Assembly: GCF_019320115.1 (NCBI RefSeq)
Contig: NC_089584.1
Coordinates: 58,090,852-58,154,851 of the forward strand
Length of the DNA stretch: 64,000 bases
Direction: 5' to 3'
From: Miscanthus floridulus
Taxonomy: Eukaryota > Streptophyta > Magnoliopsida > Poales > Poaceae
Position 1 is the stretch's first letter. Each line of letters starts with the position of its first letter. Positions 58,201-64,000 of this stretch are shown piece by piece. The position numbers and the translations under genes were made by a program. Below the pieces are notes generated by a model. The model saw only the letters and a list, made by a program, of their open reading frames with translations. It was not told the origin of the DNA and searched no databases.

Positions 58201-58526
58201 GGGACGGCCATGAACTTCACGTAGCATGCACGCCCAGGATGGTGTGGTAGGTTCCATGGAACCCGACCACCTCGAAGGTAAGGGTCTCCGTCCTGTAATT
58301 GGATGGATCCCTAAAGGTGATGGGTAGATCGATCTACCCAAGTGGCACGTCCTGCTTTCTAGGCACGATGTCACGAAAAGGTGCCCTGATCGGCCAAACA
58401 TGCGCTTGATCGATGCCCATGATGTTGAGCATTTTAGCATACATGATGTTGAAGTTGCTGCCTCTATCCATTAGTACCTTAGGGAGTTGTTGTGTGCTGA
58501 TGATCGGGTCAACCACGAGCGGATAT
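58200..58526 (-). pseudogene. Outer Tat protease region
   Basis: Reads VDPIISTQQLPKVLMDRGSN, then FNIMYAKMLNIMGIDQAHVW and RAPFRDIVPRKQDVPLG. The active-site block is DRGS, so the catalytic Asp is kept but the first Gly of the usual DGGS is Arg. A frameshift follows, near 58330. Confidence 0.8.
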
Positions 58527-60851
58527 CATCCTAGCTGTGGGACACTTTTCAGGTGGTCGGTCTGATCAAAAGTTATGGTGGACTCCAACCATCGGAGGAA
58601 GAAAGACATGGCTGGCTCGGTCATATAGACCTCATGGCATCCAAGCTTCTGGCGGCGCTTGGAGTCATAGGCCCCCGACCCTCTGAAGATCATGAGGTAG
58701 CCATCTAGTGTCGGAAAGCCGTCGTCCTTCCCCTTGGTGTCATCTATGGCTAGCTTGGGGTCCCCCCTACACTCCCCCTTGTTGGAGCCTCCCGATAAGA
58801 ATCGCTTCATGAGGCCGCAATCCTTGTATAGATGCTTGATGGTGAAGGCATGGTTCAAGCATGGCCCTTCGAGAAGCTTCTCAAAGTGGTTCGGGTACCC
58901 TCAGCGGGCTTCCCACCCCCCTTGTGGTCGGCGGTGGCCATGAGCGAGCCTCGCGCCACTGCTTGTTCTTCTTCTTGTTGGGATGGTTGGAGGCGCCTTA
59001 GCCGGCATCCTCGTCCCGCTTCTCCTTACCCTTGAGGCGATCAAAGATTGCTCTAACCACCTCCTCGCCCGAGGCATGGCTAGTGGTGATATCGAGGAGC
59101 TCCTTGGTTGTTCGTGGGCCTTTACATCCCAGCTTATGGACCAGGGACTCGCAGGTGGTCCTATACAGGAAAGCTCCTATGATGTTAGTGTCGGTGATGT
59201 TGGGCAGCTCATTGCACTATCGGGATGGATGTACCCATGAAGGGTTTCTCCGGTGTTCCTAGGACGCGCGTATGTGCCCTAGAAGTTTTCCACAAAGATC
59301 TCTTTTAGGTCTGCCCAACTTTGGATTCTGTTGGGCAGAAGGTGTTCCAACCACGTTTGTGTCGAATCGGCTAGGAACAATGGAAACTTGTGGATAATGA
59401 AATTGTCATTATCCACTCCACCGGCTTAGCAAGCAAGCCAATAATCTTGGAGCCACAGTCCGAGGTTCATTTTCCTAGAGTATTTTGGGATGTTGGTCAG
59501 TGGTCGGTACCATGGTGGGAAGACGGTGTTGAGGATGTGTTTGTCGAAGGCCTGAGGTCTCGGCAAGTTAGGGCTTGGGCTTCGGTCCTCACCGCTATCG
59601 TAGCATCTGCCATGACGAGGGTGGTAGCCATGGCTAGCCCCCTCCCTCGCATCACTGTGGGCATGCTTGCGAGCATTGAGGGTATCGTGCGCATCATGGT
59701 GGCGGCCAAGACGCTCATGCACCGAGACCATGGTGTGTGGCCTATCGCCTTGAGGCGCCTAGTGGACTGACGCATCCTTGTCGGGTCGTTCTGAGGGTGT
59801 GCGTTGGCTGGCATCAAGCTTGCATTATCGGGACAGCGAGCTCTTGGCCTACTACACCACTGCATGCTCGAGTAGCGTGTGAATCTCGTGACGGGCCCAA
59901 TGATCCTCGGGCATCATGGGCCCCAGAAGCCCCTAGAGCAAGGCTGTTGTAGCAGCGTTGTTCTGGCTCGCCCGGGGTGAAGTGTGGGAGGGCTTCATTG
60001 TCCTCGATGATCCTCTGGCTCACGTCGTAGGCCATGGCGCACACACGCCCACCGTCTCCATAGCGCTCGATCTCTCGCTCGAGCTCCATGCGTTCCTGCT
60101 CAAGCTAGAATTGTGCTTCCTCGAGCTCTTGGTGTCAAGCCTTTAGCTACTCTACCTATAGGCAAGGTGGGGCCCCTGCATCCCTCTCGACCTCATCATT
60201 GAAGTTGTTTGTCTGGGTAGCCTCTCCCTCATGGATGCTTTCGACGTGTCCCTCGGGAGTACCTGCCATGAAACATTCATGAGAGGGATGATGGCTCCCC
60301 CTGCTGGAGTCAGAGCTAGAGGGCGACTCCGATTCTCCTATGAGGAGGTCATGGAAAGATTCTGTGACATATTCAGTCATCCCCACGAACTCATCGTTCA
60401 TGGGGGATGGAGGAGTGCGTTGCACCACAAGGTGGACAACGATCTTTGCGGTGTTGTGGAGACTGGATGGGAGCACTGTTGGGGCGCTCCAAATGATGTA
60501 TTCTAGAGAGAGCGGCTCTCCTCCAGCAAGCTACGCCATGACATTGGCAAATGAGAAGGTGAGGTGGCACAGGTCCTCCTAGGATGGTCGGGGTCCTAGG
60601 AATGCGTCGAGCGGGTGCTCTAACCTCCCGTAGTCAAAGTCGAGGAGCTAGTCGCTCTCGAGGCCATGAGCCTCTAGTGCATGCAGCTGTAGCTCCTCAA
60701 GCACCTCGGCGATCACATTGAGGCTGGTGGAGTGGAGAGGTTGGATGGCAGTGGGAGCCTACGCCAACTCTCCCTCTGTTGTGACAATGAAGTCTAGGTC
60801 CCCAAAGCGCACGTGTGTACCCAAGACCTAGCTAACGCCATGACTGGCCAT
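58527..60851 (-). pseudogene. Outer Tat gag
   Basis: From the ATG at 60851: ASHGVS, a TAG, then VLGTHVRFGDLDFIVTTEGE, acidic/serine-rich parts (LIGESESPSSSDSSRGSHHP), a coiled segment (EQERMELEREIERYGDGGRV), a His/Arg-rich stretch, a heavily shifted gag core at about 59400-59050, and a C-terminal part NHAFTIKHLYKDCGLMKRFL with DSKRRQKLGCHEVYMTEPAM. Numerous stops. Homologous in position, though not closely in sequence, to the inner gag. Confidence 0.75.
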
Positions 60852-60887
60852 CCAAGATCTAAAGTGGATGTTGAGACGCGCAAAAGG

Positions 60888-60907
60888 CAACTACCTGGCG
60901 CACCAAC
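60888..60907 (-). promoter_or_regulatory. Outer Tat primer binding site
   Basis: On the minus strand, TTGGTGCGCCAGGTAGTTGCC follows the LTR edge directly. It shares the CCAGGTAG core with Tat-lineage primer sites. Confidence 0.6.
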
Positions 60908-61135
60908 TGTCGGTGTTTTGAGTTACCACCGACAAGTAAATTTCTAGTATTGCGTGTTTGGCTCGGATGGTGTGCTTAGATGATATGAGGTTTATACTGG
61001 TTCGGACAAAAAGTCCCTACGTCTAGTTCATCGCTGTTGCTCGTGTTACTAGCACTAAAAGTTTGTGGTAGGGGTTACAAACAGGCAAGAGAGGGATAGG
61101 TCCCAAGTCTCTAGTGAAAGGGTGCTGAGAGCTCA
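60908..61135 (-). repeat. Outer Tat 5' LTR, remnant
   Basis: On the minus strand the LTR ends in ACCACCGACA-like sequence and CACCGACA at 60908 (plus-strand TGTCGGTGTTTTGAGTTACC). Only 228 bp remain before the CRM-like insertion; the rest is outside the window. Confidence 0.7.
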
Positions 61136-61984
61136 TGATGAGGACATCACTCCTTTGGATGTACCCGCTGATCCTCCAACTATCATGCAAGGTCCAATGA
61201 CCCGAGCTCGAATGTGTCAACTCAATTTAGAGGTGAGCTCGTTCTTAAGCGATTCTTTTCATACTTTTGAGAATAGACTACTACCTAATGATATTATCTT
61301 GATTAGGAACATTGGAGAGGGTCATGAGGGACTTAGAGGAAGAGGTGGAGGCGTTGATGACCAGCAAGGACGTTCAACAGAAACCGGAGGCTCGGTCTAA
61401 CATGATTTCGAGTCTGCCTCGGCCTCCAGAACCAGTCTATGTTAAACTGGTCATTGAGGATGCATTCGGACTCCATTTTTGATGATCCACATATGGTTCG
61501 AAAGCTAATTTGATAAGGAAGCCAATCCAAGTGGTATCACATCAAAAGGCCTTCAGAATCAACAGGAATCATCGAAACAAATTAGTGTCTAGAATCTGCC
61601 AGGGTGCTACGACACCATCTTTTGGTCCGTTGGACCGTGTATCGTGTTCGGGCCCATTAGGTTTTGGGTTTTGCTTAGATTAATCTATCAAGAATAGGTT
61701 TGCCGTTCATCGGTTTGTGAGACCCCAACTTCATGAGATTAATCAATCATCTGCAATTTGGTTGCTTTCTTTCTTGTTCTTGCTTGTGTTCTTCATTACG
61801 CAGGTAGGGATTAGCCTTCTTGGCGAGGTCAACCAGATTCGTGTCTTGGTTGATAACCAAAGGAGTTGTGGTGCTAAGATTACAGGGTTCGATCTTTCGA
61901 TCTGAAGCTGGATCGGTGTGTTATTCTTCGCCACAACGATAGTTATCACTACTTGACGGAAGATCGGGATCCCCGTTTCTATTA
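61136..61984 (+). repeat. CRM-like 5' LTR containing a pol-tail coding segment
   Basis: Probable LTR of about 850 bp, from TGATGAGGACATCACTCC to just before the primer site. Its first 260 bp are open and encode PADPPTIMQGPMTRARMCQL followed by NLEVSSFL, the usual C-terminal tail of a Gypsy integrase. In CRM elements the end of pol is known to overlap the 3' LTR, so the same text also appears in the 5' LTR. LTR ends were inferred, not matched to a second copy. Confidence 0.55.
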
Positions 61985-61986
61985 AG

Positions 61987-61999
61987 TGGTAATCAGAGC
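61987..61999 (+). promoter_or_regulatory. CRM-like primer binding site
   Basis: TGGTAATCAGAGC, the initiator-Met-tRNA site TGGTATCAGAGC with one extra A. The insertion would weaken priming. Confidence 0.7.
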
Positions 62000-63169
62000 T
62001 AAGGTATACCATCAGATTCATATTTATCCCCTAGTTTGGAGTGTTTTGCATTCGTCCCATAGTCTAGTGTCATACTTTTTTATCCTGTCCTAGAACCTTC
62101 CGTGCCATAGCCTTTGCATATTTTAGTTTTAGAGTCCATCGTGTTGAGTTTGTATCCTGGTCGAGGTCTTGTTGATGGTTAGGTCATGTTAGAGTCCAGT
62201 TCGTGTGTTTTCCCCATCGTTTCCATCAAATCTTTGCTTCCATGACCAATTTTGTGTGCATTGTTCCTGTTTTGTCCTCTAATTCGGAGCAAATTCTTAA
62301 AACTGGTCTAGTTTTCGCATACGAACTTGGATTTCGACATTCCATATATCAAAATCGATTAGAATTTTTTTTTGGATCCGTCCATCTCCTGCTTTTTTGG
62401 GGTCGGAGATTTTTATTTTGGTCAAAAACTGGTCACAAGATCATCTTTTCGTGGTCACAAGCTTTTTGTCGATTTTGAGCACGTCTTCTGAAATTTCCAC
62501 AGGCCACACCTTTCACTTGTTTAAGCTCATATTTTCTGTGGTTACTTTTTTTGTGGTCCTAAGTGAAGAAACAATATCAAAAGAAAAAAAGAAAAAGTGG
62601 AAATTTCCCAAAAAAATGACAGCCCAAAAAATAGAAAAAAGAGAGGGGCAAAAGTAGAACAATATCTAGAGGAGCACATAGAGAAGGCCAAAGTGAGTTG
62701 TGTTAGCGTGTGCTATCTGGTTTCTTGTTTGTGTTGCTGTTGCCATCCACTATACTTGTTTTTCACACCCATGTCACCTTGCTATCCACCACACTTGTTC
62801 ATTACACACCTGGTACTAGGAACATTTTAGACCAACAACGAGAACAAGTACTTTGGACTATAATTCAACATTACTTTCTGTTACTGACTTGTGTGCCAGA
62901 TATACATATTATTCTTTTTGTGCCTTCCAAGATCCACAAACTCTTCAGATTAGTACAAAAAAAGGGTCTTGCAATCTAGGTACCACTACCTCACAGGTAT
63001 CACGAACCAGCCATCGGTTGTATCGCCTACTGCTTGTGTTGGTAAGAACTTTGTAAGAGCTTGGTAAGACGCTTCCACTTGCTGTGAAAAGTGACACCAC
63101 TGCAACTGTAACCACGTAGTCATTTGTTAGGGATAACTTTCACCGTTTGTTCCTATTTTTGTGTTTACA
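62000..63169 (+). other. CRM-like leader, no gene
   Basis: About 1.17 kb between primer site and gag ATG, with an A-rich stretch at 62577-62650. ORFs here are short and show no domain. Confidence 0.55.
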
Positions 63170-64000
63170 ATGACAAGAGGTGATCAGACTAGAGATAACA
63201 ATCCTAAGGGTTTCAACGAGTGAGTCAGCCAAGAGCAACTACAATCTGTTGTAGAGGATGCCCAAAAAAGGATGAATGAGGCCGTCAGGAAGGCCATCAC
63301 TGACACACTCATTGAACTCAACATTGGCAACAGCATGGAGAGATTGGACAGACGAATTTCCACGCTAACCGACAAGGTTACTGAGTTGGAAACCTTTGTG
63401 GCGAGCAATAACGACATCTCCGGCAGCAACACCGATGGACTCTTGCTAGAAGACATGGTGCATGATGCCAGTGGGAACATAGATCGATCAACCTTCCGAC
63501 AAGTAAGATTACGACAACGTCTTCACCGCAACACGACAGGTATGGGTGGTGTCCACCACCATCAAGGTAATAATCACCGTGTGCCTGATGATCCTTATGC
63601 TAAGATTAAGTTCACAATACCATCTTTTTCAGGCCATTATGATGCTGAGGGATATCTTGGTTGGGAGATGACAGTAGAACAAAAGTTTAGCACCCACCTT
63701 GTGCCTGAGCATCATAGAGTTCGACAAACTACTAGTGAGTTTAAGGATTTTGCCATTATTTGGTGGAATGGGCTAGCTACACAGGATGCTTTACCTGGTT
63801 CGTGGGAAGAACTTAAGGTAGCTATGCATGATCGTTTTATACCTCCTTCTTATCATAGAGACTTGCGTAAGAAATTGATGCATTGAGAACAAGGAGATAA
63901 ATCTGTACAGGATTACTATGGTGAGCTCCAAAAGGGATTGATGCATTGTAGTGTTGTTGAGGGGAATGAAGATTCCATTTGTCTTTTTTATTTAGGTTTG
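63170..64000 (+). pseudogene. CRM-like gag, N-terminal part
   Basis: ATG at 63170 (TRGDQTRDNNPKGFNE), TGA at 63221, then the same frame continues: EDAQKRMNEAVRKAITDTLI, a coiled segment (MERLDRRISTLTDKVTELET), DDPYAKIKFTIPSFSGHYDA, EGYLGWEMTVEQKFSTHLVP, FAIIWWNGLATQ, MHDRFIPPSYHRDLRKKLMH, TGA at 63884, then GDKSVQDYYGELQKGLMHC. This is the chromoviral gag capsid domain. Both TGAs are one transition from CGA (Arg). The gene runs off the window. Confidence 0.85.

Larger units (their letters stand above)
36451..61135 (-). mobile_element. Outer Tat-lineage Ty3/Gypsy element, split and truncated
   Basis: Minus-strand element read from right to left: LTR remnant (60908-61135), PBS, gag, protease, RT, RNase H, a 13-kb inserted element (42932-55937), integrase, repeat-rich spacer, and an antisense ORF (on the plus strand). 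This gene order with a long 3' region and an antisense ORF is typical of Tat-lineage elements of grasses. The insertion duplicated CTCAT, and the reading on either side joins naturally in the RNase H-integrase linker. The LTR is cut by a CRM-like insertion at 61135, and the left end is lost near 36450. Confidence 0.85.
61136..64000 (+). mobile_element. CRM-like (centromeric) chromovirus, 5' part
   Basis: LTR, primer site, long leader and gag of a Ty3/Gypsy chromovirus that continues past the window. The gag block order and the LTR text (GGGCCCATTAGGTTTTGGGT, CCCAACTTCATGAGATTAA) match my memory of cereal CRM/CRR elements. It sits inside the LTR of the outer Tat element, so it is among the younger insertions here. 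Confidence 0.6.

Noticed and set aside
1..64000. A host gene or a new defence-like system
   Set aside because: Every long or domain-bearing frame I could place belongs to a transposable element. The only coding region I could not place with some fluency is the gene at 17638-18788, reported above.

Overview
The window looks like heterochromatin from a large-genome grass, probably a panicoid/Andropogoneae relative of sorghum, maize, Miscanthus or sugarcane. I found no ordinary host gene. It is a pile of nested transposable elements: two CACTA (En/Spm) DNA transposons with grass-type subterminal repeats, a LINE relic, an Athila-type gag, a long Tekay/Del-like LTR, two Tat-lineage Ty3/Gypsy elements (one inside the other in opposite orientation), two Cassandra TRIMs with 5S-rRNA-derived LTRs, a possible Helitron end, a MITE, a hAT relic, and the 5' part of a CRM-like (centromeric) chromovirus running off the right edge. 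The CRM-like element and the depth of nesting suggest a pericentromeric position.

Layout. 1-4409: 3' part of CACTA element 1 (plus strand), with a DUF4216 tail of tnp2, a seven-exon TNP1-like gene, and TTTGCCGAGTGT-type subterminal repeats ending in a TIR. 4410-7414: flank with a Helitron-like terminus. 7415-25329: a complete 17.9-kb CACTA element 2 with matching TIRs and a TTA target duplication. Its minus strand carries tnp2, a TNP1-plus-Ulp1-protease gene, an unrecognised spliced gene and a small RNase-H1-N-like membrane-tailed ORF. Inside it lie a Cassandra, a hAT fragment, a 504-bp tandem repeat and two arrays of ~250-bp units carrying tRNA-like A/B boxes. 25330-28650: flank and a minus-strand LINE with a MITE insertion and a GAA-repeat expansion. 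28650-30958: Athila-like leader and gag, cut by a Tekay/Del-like LTR (30959 to ~36450) that itself holds Cassandra 2 (33390-34137).

~36450-61135: a minus-strand Tat element (LTR remnant, PBS, gag, PR, RT, RNase H, INT, repeat-rich 3' spacer, antisense ORF). It is split between RNase H and INT by a complete 13.0-kb plus-strand Tat element (42932-55937, TSD CTCAT) with 470/471-bp LTRs, gag-pol and its own antisense ORF. 61136-64000: CRM-like LTR, PBS and gag, inserted in the LTR of the outer Tat element.

Almost every coding region is a pseudogene, and most in-frame stops are one transition from CAG, CAA, CGA or TGG. That fits methylated-cytosine decay in silenced repeats. Within each element the genes form the expected replication set: tnp2 and TNP1 for CACTA, gag-pro-RT-RH-INT for Gypsy. 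No element appears able to move on its own, although the structural ends of CACTA 2, both Cassandras and the inner Tat element are intact. Splice sites, LTR edges and frames were read by hand; family names come from motif recognition, not database searches.
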